A stretch of DNA of 64,000 nt from Psychrobacter luti (GTDB taxonomy: Bacteria; Pseudomonadota; Gammaproteobacteria; Pseudomonadales; Moraxellaceae). This document shows positions 18,509 to 28,258 of the stretch, piece by piece. A program made the translations under genes and the position numbers. The notes under the pieces were generated by a model that was not told the origin of the DNA, made no database searches, and saw only the letters and a program-made list of their open reading frames with translations. The stretch is taken from NCBI RefSeq assembly GCF_014192115.1, contig NZ_JACHXL010000001.1:960788-1024787 (forward strand). Direction: 5' to 3'. Every line of letters begins with the position of its first letter. Within the stretch, counting starts at the first letter, position 1.

Positions 18509-18895
18509 ATGAAAAAATTACTTACTTCAACCATGATGTTGGCCACATTTGCGCTAGCGGGCTGTGCCACAACTGATGTCAATTCCAATGCCGGTACAGC
18601 GATTGGTACGGCAAACGAGATTGGCATGAATATCTTTAAAACTGCCATTGATAATCAATGCCGTAGCCAGATTGAAAAACAAAACGCGTGGCGTATTGCG
18701 AGTGTCGCTATGACTGATGCTCAAGAAGAGGCGGTAAAAGGCAGAGTTTGTGGCTGCGTTAGCGAGCAAGCACCGCAACAAGTTAGTATCGTTGAATTGG
18801 GTAATGCAGCCATAGATCCACAATATCGTGTGCAATTAGTGGCTAGAGTCGTCGCCAAATCATTGCAGAGCTGTTATTCCAGTATCGTTAAATAA
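18509..18895 (+). CDS. Small putative lipoprotein, unknown function
   Basis: 128 residues. MKKLLTSTMMLATFALAGC is a clear lipoprotein signal with lipobox LAGC, Cys at residue 19. The mature part has four further cysteines (NQC near 50, the pair VCGC near 91-93, and SC near 122), suggesting two periplasmic disulfides. I do not recognise the family. AGGAAAATTT before the ATG is a good ribosome-binding site. It precedes the PhoD-type gene by about 130 bp; a functional link is not shown. Confidence 0.75.
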   Translation: MKKLLTSTMMLATFALAGCATTDVNSNAGTAIGTANEIGMNIFKTAIDNQCRSQIEKQNAWRIASVAMTDAQEEAVKGRVCGCVSEQAPQQVSIVELGNAAIDPQYRVQLVARVVAKSLQSCYSSIVK

Positions 18896-19025
18896 ATACT
18901 TTGTTAATAATATCAGTCATTATAAATAATTAGGCTGGGTTAGCGATTGCTTAACGCAGCCTATTCATATAGATTATTTACTATCATTAAGGATAAATGG
19001 AATTTATCTGCAACTCATATCAAGG

Positions 19026-20717
19026 ATGACTCATGAAAAGACGCGCATTTATAAAACTGGTGGTCAGGTAACGGTATCTGGCACTATGTTGACGCAGCTG
19101 AGCGCTTGTTCGTCAGATGACGATAACGTCAGACCGCTAAATAAGCTTTATGATCTAGATGACTTAGGCTATCAAGGGGCAGCACCATTTGTGCATGGTA
19201 TTGCCAGTGGCGACCCACTGCATGGCCGCGTGATACTGTGGACACGAATTACCAACGACGGTAGTATCGAGGTTTCCAGCATCCCTGTGGCTTATACGAT
19301 TGCAACAGATCCAACACTTAAAAACATCGTCGCTCAAGGGCGAGAAAAAGCCTCCACCGCCTCTGATTTTACCGTAAAAGTTGACCCTAAGAATCTGCAA
19401 CCTAATGCCACTTGTTACTATGGCTTTGAAGCATTGGGCTATCTCTCTCCTATCGATCGTACACGTACCATACCGCACCCAGACCTGCCAGCCAGCGAAG
19501 TTGATCGCGTACGCTTAGCAGTGGTTTCCTGCTCGAACTACGGCTTTGGTTACTTTAACGGCTATGCCAATATCGCTAAGCAAATCGACATCTCTGCTGT
19601 TATACATTTAGGCGATTATATCTATGAGTATCGAGAAGGCTTTTATCGCGATAACGACTTAAGAGAAGAACGCCCGCTGTTTCCTAAAAACGAGATCATC
19701 AGTTTGGACGACTATCGTCGCCGCTATGCCTGCTACCGTACCGATATTGATTTGCAAGAATGTCATCGCCAGCATCCTTTTATAGCTGTCTGGGATGATC
19801 ATGAAATAGCCGACAATTCATGGAAGGATGGCGCCCGTTTCCATAATGATAGCAAAGGCAGTTATCTAGAACGTAAAATGTCCGCCGTACGTGCCTACCA
19901 TGAGTGGATGCCCATTCGCGATGACAGTAGTAACGAATTAGACAGTCAATTACGCATCTATAGACGTTTTGAATTTGGCAAATTGTTTGATTTAAATATG
20001 CTAGATACGCGCATATTTGGTCGTGAAAAGCTTGATGCGGCTGCCAGTAATGAGCCTGAACGCCAACTGCTGGGGCTTGAGCAAGAAAACTGGCTATATT
20101 TAAAGATGCTGGAAGGCAAACGCCGGCAAGCAACGTGGCAAATACTTGGGCAGCAAGTCATTTTAGCGCCCTTTAAAGGTGCTTCTGCTACCAATTCTGG
20201 CGATATTTGGAACGGCTATGCCAGCGCGCGTACGCGTTTACTAGACTTTATCGAAGAAAACGCCATCGATAATACGGTGGTTTTAACCGGTGACTATCAT
20301 GCCTCATTTGCTTTCGATGTTTGTCAAAATCCTTTTGATGCCAATAGCTACAATCCAGAGACCGGAAAAGGCTCCATTGCGGTCGAATTTGTCTGTCCTG
20401 CCCTAACTTCCTTAGCGTTTCCCGAAAGTGGCGCAGGAGTAGAAGAAAACCCGCACCAAAAATTCAATAACCAAACCGACCATGGCTATATGTTACTGGA
20501 CATCAACGAGCAGGCTTTTCAATGCGAGTGGTACTATACTGAGACGTTAAAAAAACGTGATGACCGCTGTCGTTACGCCAAAGGACTGGTGACCCAAGCA
20601 AGTAGCAATCATTTAGTCGAAGGTGGCCAGTCTCGCCCTATTACTAGAACGGCTGCTTTAGCCAGTAAAGATAGCTCTATAGCGATGAAAAAATCAGCTG
20701 CCTTAAGTGCTGGTTAA
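19026..20717 (+). CDS. phoD: PhoD-type alkaline phosphatase/phosphodiesterase with apparent frameshift in the Tat signal
   Basis: The body is a PhoD family metallophosphoesterase: FVHGIASGDPLHGRVILWTR (N-terminal domain), VVSCSNYGFGYFNGY, VIHLGDYIYEY, VWDDHEIADNSW and LTGDYHASFAFDV carry the metal ligands. PhoD enzymes are exported by the Tat system and release phosphate from phosphoesters. The long frame starts at an ATG (19026) lying inside the ribosome-binding site and lacks a Tat motif. The well-spaced ATG at 19033, in another frame, encodes MKRRAFIKLVVR and then stops. Joining it to the main frame gives a twin-arginine signal ending in a lipobox-like LSAC. The gene thus seems to carry a one-base frameshift, either real or a sequencing error. 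Confidence 0.85.
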   Translation: MTHEKTRIYKTGGQVTVSGTMLTQLSACSSDDDNVRPLNKLYDLDDLGYQGAAPFVHGIASGDPLHGRVILWTRITNDGSIEVSSIPVAYTIATDPTLKNIVAQGREKASTASDFTVKVDPKNLQPNATCYYGFEALGYLSPIDRTRTIPHPDLPASEVDRVRLAVVSCSNYGFGYFNGYANIAKQIDISAVIHLGDYIYEYREGFYRDNDLREERPLFPKNEIISLDDYRRRYACYRTDIDLQECHRQHPFIAVWDDHEIADNSWKDGARFHNDSKGSYLERKMSAVRAYHEWMPIRDDSSNELDSQLRIYRRFEFGKLFDLNMLDTRIFGREKLDAAASNEPERQLLGLEQENWLYLKMLEGKRRQATWQILGQQVILAPFKGASATNSGDIWNGYASARTRLLDFIEENAIDNTVVLTGDYHASFAFDVCQNPFDANSYNPETGKGSIAVEFVCPALTSLAFPESGAGVEENPHQKFNNQTDHGYMLLDINEQAFQCEWYYTETLKKRDDRCRYAKGLVTQASSNHLVEGGQSRPITRTAALASKDSSIAMKKSAALSAG

Positions 20718-20792
20718 AATAAAAGATAGATACATCTACTATTTAAAATAGTTGTAGCGTCTACTAAAAATACCTAATAAAAAATGCTTAAC

Positions 20793-20830
20793 AAAAAGGG
20801 CGTGTTATATGCATATAACACGCCCTTTTT
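20793..20830. terminator. Perfect 38-bp palindromic bidirectional terminator
   Basis: Arms AAAAAGGGCGTGTTATATG and the exact reverse complement, 19 bp each without spacer, T-rich at both ends. It lies between convergent phoD and the unknown minus-strand gene. It has the same length and outer core as the terminator at 13832. Confidence 0.85.
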
Positions 20831-20855
20831 ATGAAATAGCTAAGTAGATGTATTA

Positions 20856-21239
20856 TTAAAAGGAGCTATCCTCTTTAATAACGGTTGACGTTGGCAGTTG
20901 CGGCGTCCTTATAGGCACCACTCTATGATGGAAGTATTTAGATTTTCCGTCTAAAACTTTGTTTACCGCTTTGAGTAAGTCACGAATAATGTCATCATAT
21001 ATCCCATGACTTAACTCCTTTTCAAACGGCGTATAAGGATGCTTGCGCGCCGCTGAACTGACTTCCGTCACCCCTTGCTTGGTATAAAAAATATCAACGC
21101 GACCATCACTATTTAACACACAGTTCAATTTACCACCTTCGAGCGCCATCTCTATGCGCTCAGGCATAAATATATAATCATCGACATCAATAAGCTTTTT
21201 TTCTACCTCGCGCTTTAACAACGCTTTTATATCGAACAT
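20856..21239 (-). CDS. Hypothetical protein
   Basis: 127 residues, soluble, no signal peptide or membrane segment. The N-terminus MFDIKALLKREVEKKLI is amphipathic, the centre (LEGGKLNCVLNSDGRVDIFYTKQG) looks like beta strands, and the C-terminus is basic and Pro-rich. I do not recognise the family. The codon use and the GGGATATAGAA ribosome-binding region are consistent with a real gene. It has no obvious partner genes. Confidence 0.6.
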   Translation of the reverse strand: MFDIKALLKREVEKKLIDVDDYIFMPERIEMALEGGKLNCVLNSDGRVDIFYTKQGVTEVSSAARKHPYTPFEKELSHGIYDDIIRDLLKAVNKVLDGKSKYFHHRVVPIRTPQLPTSTVIKEDSSF

Positions 21240-21559
21240 TTCTATATCCCTAACATTTACAAATTTATAATTATGATTAAACGTTCATTAGCAGACTTTT
21301 TTTAACTTTCACTAGCTGACCAGCCTATAGTTATTAGTTACTGGTCTTTTAGCTAATTGGCTAATAGGTCATGCTTTGTTTACTTAGACTATAAGAGGTA
21401 GTGCTATTTTTTAAGACGGGATATGTAAAACTGCGTTTGCTGTTGGTAAAAAATGCTGCTCGTTCCAGCTGTAGGCTATAAAATTCATTAGAAAAAAAAG
21501 GAAAGCTGCCATCTAAGCCGCTCTCCTTTTCATCAATCAAAACATACAATTTAGCTTAT
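21240..21559. other. Intergenic region between unknown gene and aminotransferase
   Basis: 320 bp. A 62-codon minus-strand frame (21361-21549) starts 10 bp after the aminotransferase stop but has no recognisable protein features. The minus strand also has a weak GC hairpin followed by T-rich DNA near 21480-21520, which may be the aminotransferase terminator. Confidence 0.35.
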
Positions 21560-22630
21560 TCACACCCAGCCTTTCTTTCGAAATAAATGCAACGTGTCAA
21601 TAACCACCGCCATCTCTTCGGGTGTCCCTAGTGTGATGCGATTGAAACCTGGGATAGAAGGAAATTCACGACCGACCGCGATACCATGCTCTTTCATTCT
21701 ATCTATGTATGTTTGCACACTACCCTTTACTTCATAAAAAATAAAATTGGTTTGCGAGGGCAAATAACGCAGTCCTAGCTCATCGAGCGCCGTCTCCATC
21801 ATTTGCCTTGCTTGGTTGGTGGTTTGCAAACTGTGCGCCAAAAACGCCTCATCTTCTAGCGTTGCGATTGCGGCAACGGCACCTGATACGTTGATGTTAT
21901 CCGTAGACATTAAAGACCCGATTTCCGCAATAATCTGCGGCTGTCCAATCGCGTAGCCGACGCGCAAACCTGCAAGCCCAAATAGTTTTGAGAAGGTACG
22001 AACGACAATCAGGTTATCTGATAGCCCTTGCTTTATCCACTCAACGCCACTCTCAAAATTTGGGTCTGTGATATACCCAAAATAAGCTTCATCCAATAAG
22101 AAATAGTGGTTTTTTGGCGCGTTTTTTATCCAAACTTTGAGCTTATCCGTTGCGGTAATGATGGCCGTTGGATTGTTAGGATTACACAAATAAAATAAGC
22201 TAATACCGTCAAACTTAGTGGCAGGTTCTTGTAGGTTGTCGAAATCTAAATCGTAGTTATCGCGTGTTAATGGTACTTTGACCACTGGTACCCCTAGAGA
22301 GTGTGCATACAACTCTGCACAGCCAAAGGTTGGGTCTGGAATGACGAGCTGAAATCTTTTATCTGTCTTTAAGGCTTTGTCATGAAGCATTTGCACAACA
22401 GCCCTGATACTTTCAATTGAGCCATTACCCAATAAGACCTGTTTTTCAGGTACGCCGTTGATGTCGGCTACTTTGCTCATCAGTTTAGCGCGCTCTTGAT
22501 CAGGATAACGAGCAGCGCCATCTAAAGCACTGAGGATAGCTGCTTTGGCAGAGTCTGACATGCCTAAAGAGTTTTCATTGAAATCTAATCTGAGTAATTC
22601 ATTGGTTTTATTCTGGGTACTGGTATGCAT
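21560..22630 (-). CDS. Histidinol-phosphate aminotransferase-like PLP enzyme
   Basis: 356 residues, class I/II aminotransferase of the HisC type. LRLDFNENSLGMS is the N-terminal substrate-side motif, FYLCNPNNPTA the PLP-ring Asn/Pro region, LDEAYFGYI the Asp-Tyr pair, and RTFSKLFGLAGLRVGYAIG holds the PLP lysine. HisC converts imidazole-acetol phosphate to histidinol phosphate, but many lone HisC paralogues act on aromatic amino acids. No his genes adjoin, so the biological substrate is uncertain. GGATTATCTATC before the ATG is a weak ribosome-binding site. Confidence 0.85.
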   Translation of the reverse strand: MHTSTQNKTNELLRLDFNENSLGMSDSAKAAILSALDGAARYPDQERAKLMSKVADINGVPEKQVLLGNGSIESIRAVVQMLHDKALKTDKRFQLVIPDPTFGCAELYAHSLGVPVVKVPLTRDNYDLDFDNLQEPATKFDGISLFYLCNPNNPTAIITATDKLKVWIKNAPKNHYFLLDEAYFGYITDPNFESGVEWIKQGLSDNLIVVRTFSKLFGLAGLRVGYAIGQPQIIAEIGSLMSTDNINVSGAVAAIATLEDEAFLAHSLQTTNQARQMMETALDELGLRYLPSQTNFIFYEVKGSVQTYIDRMKEHGIAVGREFPSIPGFNRITLGTPEEMAVVIDTLHLFRKKGWV

Positions 22631-22787
22631 GATAGATAATCCGCCTAAGTCGTCCGTGAGTAATAAAGCGCATGCAGCTGCTTAATATCATATTAAGTGG
22701 CATTTGGTATAATTACAAGTTATCTGACAGCAAATTATTAGTTATCAATCTATGCAGGTACAAGCCTACTTGGTTTAAAATGTTAAA

Positions 22788-22823
22788 TAAAAAAAGGTGA
22801 ACTACAAATATGCAACTCACCTT
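22788..22823 (-). terminator. Intrinsic terminator of uvrB
   Basis: On the minus strand an AGGTGA/TCACCT stem with a 16-base loop is followed by TTTTTTT, about 30 bp after the uvrB stop codon. Confidence 0.7.
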
Positions 22824-22855
22824 ATCTACGTTTACATTCAGTCCGCCTTAACCTA

Positions 22856-24967
22856 CTAGATTAAATGCGCTTTTAACTCCAACACTTTATCACGAGTTTT
22901 TGCCGCTTCTTCAAATTTTAAATCCCGTGACATCTGCTGCATCTGCTTCTCGAGGCGTTTGATTTCTTTGGCCAACAAATCAGGGCTACGTAAAATACTG
23001 ATATCGACATCAGGTAGATGACTTTTGACCGGAATCGCCTGATTATCATTGGCATCATGGTCATCACCGGTATCGATTTTATCCGTGATACTACGACGCG
23101 CGCCTTTTGGCGTGATGTTATGCTCAAAGTTAAATGCCACTTGTTTTTCGCGGCGACGATCGGTCTCGTCTATTGCCTTTTGCATACTGTTAGTAATGCG
23201 ATCAGCATAAAGGATAGCCTTACCATTGATATGACGCGCAGCACGACCAATGGTCTGAATCAGTGCCCGCTCAGAACGCAAGAAGCCCTCCTTATCCGCA
23301 TCAAATATCGCCACCAGTGAAACTTCTGGCATATCTAAACCTTCACGTAATAGGTTGATGCCGACCAGCACATCATGGACGCCAGTACGCAGTTCATGAA
23401 TGATTTGCATGCGCTCTACCGTATCAATATCCGAGTGCAGATAAGCGACTTTCACATCGTATTCTTTTAGATAGCTGGTCAAATCCTCTGACATACGCTT
23501 GGTCAAAGTGGTAATTAAAACGCGTTCATCTTTTTCACGACGCTTAGTAATCTCCGATAGCACATCATCAACTTGAGTCAATACCGGACGAATTTCAATC
23601 TCTGGATCAATCAAACCCGTTGGACGTACCACCTGCTCGACGACTTGCTCGCTGTGCTCAAGCTCATATAGTGCCGGCGTAGCACTAACGTAAATCGTTT
23701 TAGGTTTGATACGTTCCCACTCTTCAAACTTCATCGGGCGGTTATTCATCGCACTTGGCAAACGAAAGCCATAATTGACGAGGTTCTCTTTACGCGATCT
23801 ATCACCTTTATACATCGCGCCAATTTGCGAAACGGTCACGTGTGACTCATCAATGAATAGCAACGCATCCTCTGGAATATAATCAAACAATGTTGGCGGC
23901 GCTTCCCCTGACGGACGACCAGAAAGATGCTGTGAGTAGTTTTCGATACCGTTACAGTAGCCAAGCTGCTGAATCATCTCAAGATCATACTGGGTCCGCT
24001 CTTTAAGACGCTGCGCTTCGATCAATTTATTGTTTTCACGGAAATACTCGAGACGCGGCTCAAGCTCAGCACGAATCGTATGACTGGCAGCTTCTAATTT
24101 ATTGCGAGGCGTCACATAATGCGATTTTGGATAAATAGTAATACGCGGCACTTTGCGTACTGTCTTGCCAGTCAATGGATCAAACCACGTAATTTTCTCG
24201 ACTTCATTGTCAAACAGATGCACACGCACTGCCAACTGCTCAGACTCAGCTGGGTAGATATCCAACAACTCACCGCGCAAGCGATAAGTACCACGTCCAA
24301 AGTCCAGCTCGTTACGGGTATATTGCATTTCAACCAAGCGCTTAATCGTTGCGGTACGGTCTATTTTGTCTCCGACTACAATATGCAGCAGCATTTTCAG
24401 ATAACTCTCTGGATCACCCAAACCATAGATACAGGATACTGAAGCGACGATAATCGCATCACGACGCTCTAATAAAGCCCGGGTCGCTGACAGACGCATT
24501 TGGTCAATATGGTCGTTAATGGCGCTGTCTTTTTCGATAAAAGTATCACTAGCCGCGACATAAGCTTCTGGCTGATAGTAATCATAGTAACTGACGAAAT
24601 ACTCAACGGCATTGTTGGGGAAAAATGACTTAAACTCACCATATAACTGCGCGGCAAGGGTTTTATTATGCGCCATAATAATGGTAGGGCGTTGAGTCTC
24701 AGAGATGACCTTTGCCATAGTATAGGTCTTACCCGAACCCGTCACTCCAAGTAACAGCTGCTCATCCATGCCAGAATTAATACCCTTGACTAACTTTTCG
24801 ATCGCTTGCGGCTGGTCCCCTGCTGGCTCAAATTCTGTGACCATCTCAAAAGCACGACTTGATATTTGCGTCCCAGACGCGTTGACACCACTAATTTCGG
24901 CTTCGCCTTGCAGCTGAGTGGCCAATTGGTTTAACTGACGCGACGAGCGCGGTTCAGGCATTCGCAT
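22856..24967 (-). CDS. uvrB: UvrABC excision nuclease subunit B
   Basis: 703 residues; E. coli UvrB has 673, and most of the excess is an N-terminal extension of about 40 residues before [20 protein letters not shown]. Walker A is [12 protein letters not shown], the beta-hairpin is [11 protein letters not shown], motif II is FIDESHVT, and helicase motif VI is [15 protein letters not shown]. The UVR domain closes the protein ([21 protein letters not shown] region). UvrB verifies DNA damage delivered by UvrA and recruits UvrC. ATG 24967 is preceded by GGAAGAAAGCC; a second ATG two codons on is possible. It is transcribed alone. Confidence 0.97.
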   Translation of the reverse strand: MRMPEPRSSRQLNQLATQLQGEAEISGVNASGTQISSRAFEMVTEFEPAGDQPQAIEKLVKGINSGMDEQLLLGVTGSGKTYTMAKVISETQRPTIIMAHNKTLAAQLYGEFKSFFPNNAVEYFVSYYDYYQPEAYVAASDTFIEKDSAINDHIDQMRLSATRALLERRDAIIVASVSCIYGLGDPESYLKMLLHIVVGDKIDRTATIKRLVEMQYTRNELDFGRGTYRLRGELLDIYPAESEQLAVRVHLFDNEVEKITWFDPLTGKTVRKVPRITIYPKSHYVTPRNKLEAASHTIRAELEPRLEYFRENNKLIEAQRLKERTQYDLEMIQQLGYCNGIENYSQHLSGRPSGEAPPTLFDYIPEDALLFIDESHVTVSQIGAMYKGDRSRKENLVNYGFRLPSAMNNRPMKFEEWERIKPKTIYVSATPALYELEHSEQVVEQVVRPTGLIDPEIEIRPVLTQVDDVLSEITKRREKDERVLITTLTKRMSEDLTSYLKEYDVKVAYLHSDIDTVERMQIIHELRTGVHDVLVGINLLREGLDMPEVSLVAIFDADKEGFLRSERALIQTIGRAARHINGKAILYADRITNSMQKAIDETDRRREKQVAFNFEHNITPKGARRSITDKIDTGDDHDANDNQAIPVKSHLPDVDISILRSPDLLAKEIKRLEKQMQQMSRDLKFEEAAKTRDKVLELKAHLI

Positions 24968-25517
24968 AATGGCTTTCTTCCTGGTATTTATAAAAGGTTA
25001 TAAGAGGTTAGATTTATAACAATATGGGGTCTAAACTACAGTTTTTAAAGGATAATATCTGGGTTTCTCCTTTAACGGTCATGCTATCTAAAAGCCAAAG
25101 CAAAAGATCAAGTCAGCCTCGTGTAAATAAGCACATAACGTCCGAGACAGAAGCACTAGGCTGAGTATTTCTAGAATACTACCAGCCATATAAGCACTTT
25201 TTCTTTATAAAAAACGCACAGAGCCGCGGTTAAACTTACAAAGATTTTCACGATTAACAAACTCATTACACGACCACTTAATAAAGCCTAACGCACAAGG
25301 GTTCCATAGCGAATTTAAGCTGCTATTATCAGTATTGAATTAAATAAATATCAATACATAATAAACAGAAAAACGATTAGTAAATCCTTAATTAGCTATT
25401 GAGCATTTAATGAATATTTATTTGGAAGAATATTAATAACAATCTATATATTCATTAACGGCTGACTCACTAACAGCTTATTCACTAACGATGTAAAATA
25501 ATACAATGGAGAAGAAC
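24968..25517. other. Intergenic region upstream of uvrB and dps
   Basis: About 550 bp between divergent DNA-repair and DNA-protection genes. It is AT-rich near dps, where short direct repeats (TTCATTAACGGCTGA, TCACTAACAGCTTA, TTCACTAACGATG) lie just before the dps start at about 25450-25494. I see no LexA box (CTGT-N8-ACAG) and no gene. Confidence 0.45.
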
Positions 25518-26000
25518 ATGAGAGAACGTTTCGCAAGTGGTATTGATGATAAGACAGCTAAAAAAATGATCGAGTTATTGAATGCCAACTTGGCAAATTT
25601 AATTGACTTAAGCATGGATAGCAAACAGTGCCATTGGAATTTGCAAGGTACTGGCTTTATTGGTGTGCATCAGCTATTAGATGACACTTATGAGCGCTTA
25701 ACAGAAGCTTATGATACGGTTGCTGAACGCATTGTTATCCTTGGTGGTAAAGCCAATGGCATCTCTAAACGTGTCGTTGAGGACTCTATTTTAGAGACTT
25801 ACCCAACTGATATTACAGAAGTGGATGAGCATGTGCGCGAGCTTACCAACCGCTATAAAACTATTGCCGCTTCATTGCGCGAAGCGATTGATACTGCGGG
25901 TGATGTAGGCGATGAAGATACCGCTGATTTATTGACTGAAGTTAGCCGTATCGTTGATAAAGATGCTTGGTTTATCGGTGCCAATGCGCCAAAAAAATAA
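25518..26000 (+). CDS. dps: Dps-family DNA-binding ferritin-like protein
   Basis: 160 residues from ATG 25518. An ATG four codons upstream (25506) is in frame, but GGAGAA overlaps it and is correctly spaced for 25518, so the later start is preferred. The ferroxidase motif of Dps is visible: CHWNLQGTGFIGVHQLLDDTYERL, with His and Asp/Glu ligands at the subunit interface. Dps forms dodecamers that store iron, use up hydrogen peroxide and protect DNA. The N-terminal MRERFASGIDDKTAKKM has the basic residues that bind DNA in some members. The closest match is the Dps subtype with about 160 residues. Confidence 0.9.
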   Translation: MRERFASGIDDKTAKKMIELLNANLANLIDLSMDSKQCHWNLQGTGFIGVHQLLDDTYERLTEAYDTVAERIVILGGKANGISKRVVEDSILETYPTDITEVDEHVRELTNRYKTIAASLREAIDTAGDVGDEDTADLLTEVSRIVDKDAWFIGANAPKK

Positions 26001-26045
26001 ATGCCTTATAAATCAACAAAACATTAAAATAAGTTATAAAATTAT

Positions 26046-26077
26046 AAAAAGGTCACTTTAATAGTGACCTTTTTTTA
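26046..26077. terminator. Bidirectional intrinsic terminator
   Basis: The stem AAAAAGGTCACT/AGTGACCTTTTT around a 5-base loop. It lies between dps and the convergent DUF2059 gene. Confidence 0.85.
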
Positions 26078-26181
26078 TGTACGAGTTTTTATGCACGAAG
26101 ATTTTAAGTTTGAATTGCAATCACATCTAAAGGAGTTGACGTTGGAGACAAGCGTTGAAACTAAGCTTTAAAATAGCAAAG

Positions 26182-26871
26182 TTAAAAAACACCTTTAATG
26201 ATTTGCTTCATTTGTGGCAAAAGCTCGCCCAGTTGTGCTTCAGTTTCACTGGTATCTTCTGGCAATGATTGCTGTAAAAAGGCCGCCGTAATTTGTGGTT
26301 GCTTGGCAAGAATACTTTGACCCATTTCCGTATCATAAAATTTGATTTGGGCATCAACTTCTGCTTGTGTATAGTAAGTCTTAGCCGCACTGATATAAGC
26401 TTGCGTTAAAGTCTGCGCGTCAGTAGCATCGCCTATCCCATTGCTCATAATCTTAGCGTATTGACCTAGAACACTTTGAATCTGCGCTTGTAATTCACGT
26501 TGACGCTTGTTTAACGGCTTATCATTTACTTGCTGACTGCCGTTTTGAGCCTGTTGTTGTGTTTGCATATTGATGGCATCGATAGCCGCCTGTTGGCCAT
26601 TAACGATAGATTCTATTTGCTCGTCAATATGCATCACTTGCATCAACTTGATAATAGAAACATCAGTCGGTGCTTGTTTATTATTTTTCTGATTGGCAAT
26701 ATTATTGGCGTTGTTATTAACCGTATTGGGCTCACTATGGATAATCAATTCTGCATTGGCATTGACGATAGGCGCTGATAAAAGCGTCGTTACTACTAAG
26801 GTGAGCAATGGGTTTATGGCACTGGTATACTTTCGCGACTTTTTTATAGTAGCGTTATTAGAACGTTTCAT
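26182..26871 (-). CDS. DUF2059 domain-containing exported protein
   Basis: 229 residues. A basic N-terminus and the hydrophobic stretch PLLTLVVTTLLSAPIV, ending near AnAE, form a signal peptide of about 40 residues. An Asn/Gln-rich linker follows (residues 50-65). The C-terminal half carries the DUF2059 signature YTQAEVDAQIKFYDTEMGQSI. The family is periplasmic and of unknown function. It is monocistronic and convergent with dps. Confidence 0.8.
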   Translation of the reverse strand: MKRSNNATIKKSRKYTSAINPLLTLVVTTLLSAPIVNANAELIIHSEPNTVNNNANNIANQKNNKQAPTDVSIIKLMQVMHIDEQIESIVNGQQAAIDAINMQTQQQAQNGSQQVNDKPLNKRQRELQAQIQSVLGQYAKIMSNGIGDATDAQTLTQAYISAAKTYYTQAEVDAQIKFYDTEMGQSILAKQPQITAAFLQQSLPEDTSETEAQLGELLPQMKQIIKGVF

Positions 26872-26976
26872 ATTAGGCTCTCATTATTATAGTTTTCGGC
26901 ATTATAGTTTTAAGTAGTATGGTTATTAATGTTCAGTTATTAATGTTCAGTTATTAAATAGACCTTTTAAACAGTA

Positions 26977-28065
26977 TCAGACATCTGGTGGGAATAGAAT
27001 CTCAGCATTAGGGACTGACAGCGTTAGGATGGCTTCTTGAAATAGCGGATTGGCGCGAAACTGATTTTCAATATCTTCAAATTTTTGCGCGATTTGTTGT
27101 TCTTTCTGGTTACCAGCGATGTCTACTGCGGCCACCATAAATACTTTTTTGGGTCCGACCCATTCCAAATGTAAATAAGAGACGCTATCGATATCCGGAT
27201 GATTTAATAACTCAGTTAATATGTAGCAATGCATTTTTTCTGAGACTTTATAGCCAACCAAAAAATCGCGATTGCGGCTGATTAAAAAGATAGCGACCAT
27301 ACCCAACAGTATACCGACAACAATTGATCCAAGCGCATCCCAAAAAGGTTGTCCGGTATAAGCATGCATGCCCATCGCCGCTGCGGCAATGACCAAGCCA
27401 ATGACCGCTGCTAAATCCTCAAAGAAGACGCCGCGCAAGGTTGGGTTTGAGGTATCAATAACATAACCGAGGGCGCTAAGGTTGATAGCCTCGCCATGTT
27501 TTTTACTTTGCAAATAAGCTTGCAACAGGGAAAAGCCTTCAAGTACAAAGGCAACTGCTAAGACAATAAAGCCGATGGTATAGTTGGTGTCAGTTTCGGA
27601 CGCATTCCATTCGGTAATACCGGTATAAATAGAAACAATGGAGCCCGCCATAAAGACGCCAAAGGCAGCAATCATCGACCACACGTATGATTCTTTACCA
27701 TAGCCTAATGGATGACTTTTATCAGCAGGTTTGATCGATTTTTTTTCTGCAACGATTAACAAAGTACCATTACCCGCGTCTGCCCAAGAGTGCGCGGATT
27801 CCGCTATCATAGAAGCAGAACCGGTCATAAAGGCCGCAATTGTTTTGGCAATGGCAATAATAAGATTTGCCCCAACCGCAATCAGTACCGTAGTCAATGA
27901 GGAAGATTTTTTATCATCCTCTTTTTTATTATTATCGGGTGCAGATTGAGAGGAGATATTCGTGGCATTAGAATACGAGCTACCACCACCGCGAGTATGA
28001 ATGGTCTGCGGTGTTGGCTGCTGTTTAACATAGGACTTTGAAGATTGCGAGGATTCTGAACTCAT
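26977..28065 (-). CDS. Cation diffusion facilitator family metal exporter
   Basis: 362 residues from ATG 28065; the frame reaches a TTG at 28113, but those 16 residues add nothing conserved. A Ser/Gln-rich cytoplasmic tail precedes six membrane helices. The metal-site helix MIAESAHSWADAGNG contains the HxxxD of CDF site A, and HPLGYGKESYVW is the hallmark loop seen in the ZnT9-like branch. The C-terminal domain (from about residue 260) is the cytoplasmic dimerisation domain. CDF proteins export Zn, Fe, Mn or Co by proton antiport; the metal is not clear here. Confidence 0.9.
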   Translation of the reverse strand: MSSESSQSSKSYVKQQPTPQTIHTRGGGSSYSNATNISSQSAPDNNKKEDDKKSSSLTTVLIAVGANLIIAIAKTIAAFMTGSASMIAESAHSWADAGNGTLLIVAEKKSIKPADKSHPLGYGKESYVWSMIAAFGVFMAGSIVSIYTGITEWNASETDTNYTIGFIVLAVAFVLEGFSLLQAYLQSKKHGEAINLSALGYVIDTSNPTLRGVFFEDLAAVIGLVIAAAAMGMHAYTGQPFWDALGSIVVGILLGMVAIFLISRNRDFLVGYKVSEKMHCYILTELLNHPDIDSVSYLHLEWVGPKKVFMVAAVDIAGNQKEQQIAQKFEDIENQFRANPLFQEAILTLSVPNAEILFPPDV

Positions 28066-28258
28066 ATGAGTCTCAATAAATGGTCTATATAATGAATTAA
28101 AGTAGCGAATCAAACAGCTAAGCCAGAATATTTAACTGTTTTGATTCGCTTTATTTATCATTAAATTTAACCAAAAACCTAGCCCTGGTCAGTAAGGTTT
28201 TCGTGAGACTTTGTTTAAGTACTGATAGCTTTAATAGACGCGATAGTTTGAGGGCGCC

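Noticed and set aside
19026..19085. Programmed frameshift in phoD
   Set aside because: No slippery heptamer or downstream pseudoknot is seen at the frame change; a mutation or sequencing error is simpler.
21361..21549. 62-codon minus-strand frame after the aminotransferase gene
   Set aside because: No ribosome-binding site, no recognisable composition, and it overlaps a probable terminator region.
8320..25240. Possible shared repeat (GCAGAGCCACGGTTT near 8370 and CACAGAGCCGCGGTTAAA near 25217)
   Set aside because: Only about a dozen bases are shared and the flanks do not align; chance similarity is likely.
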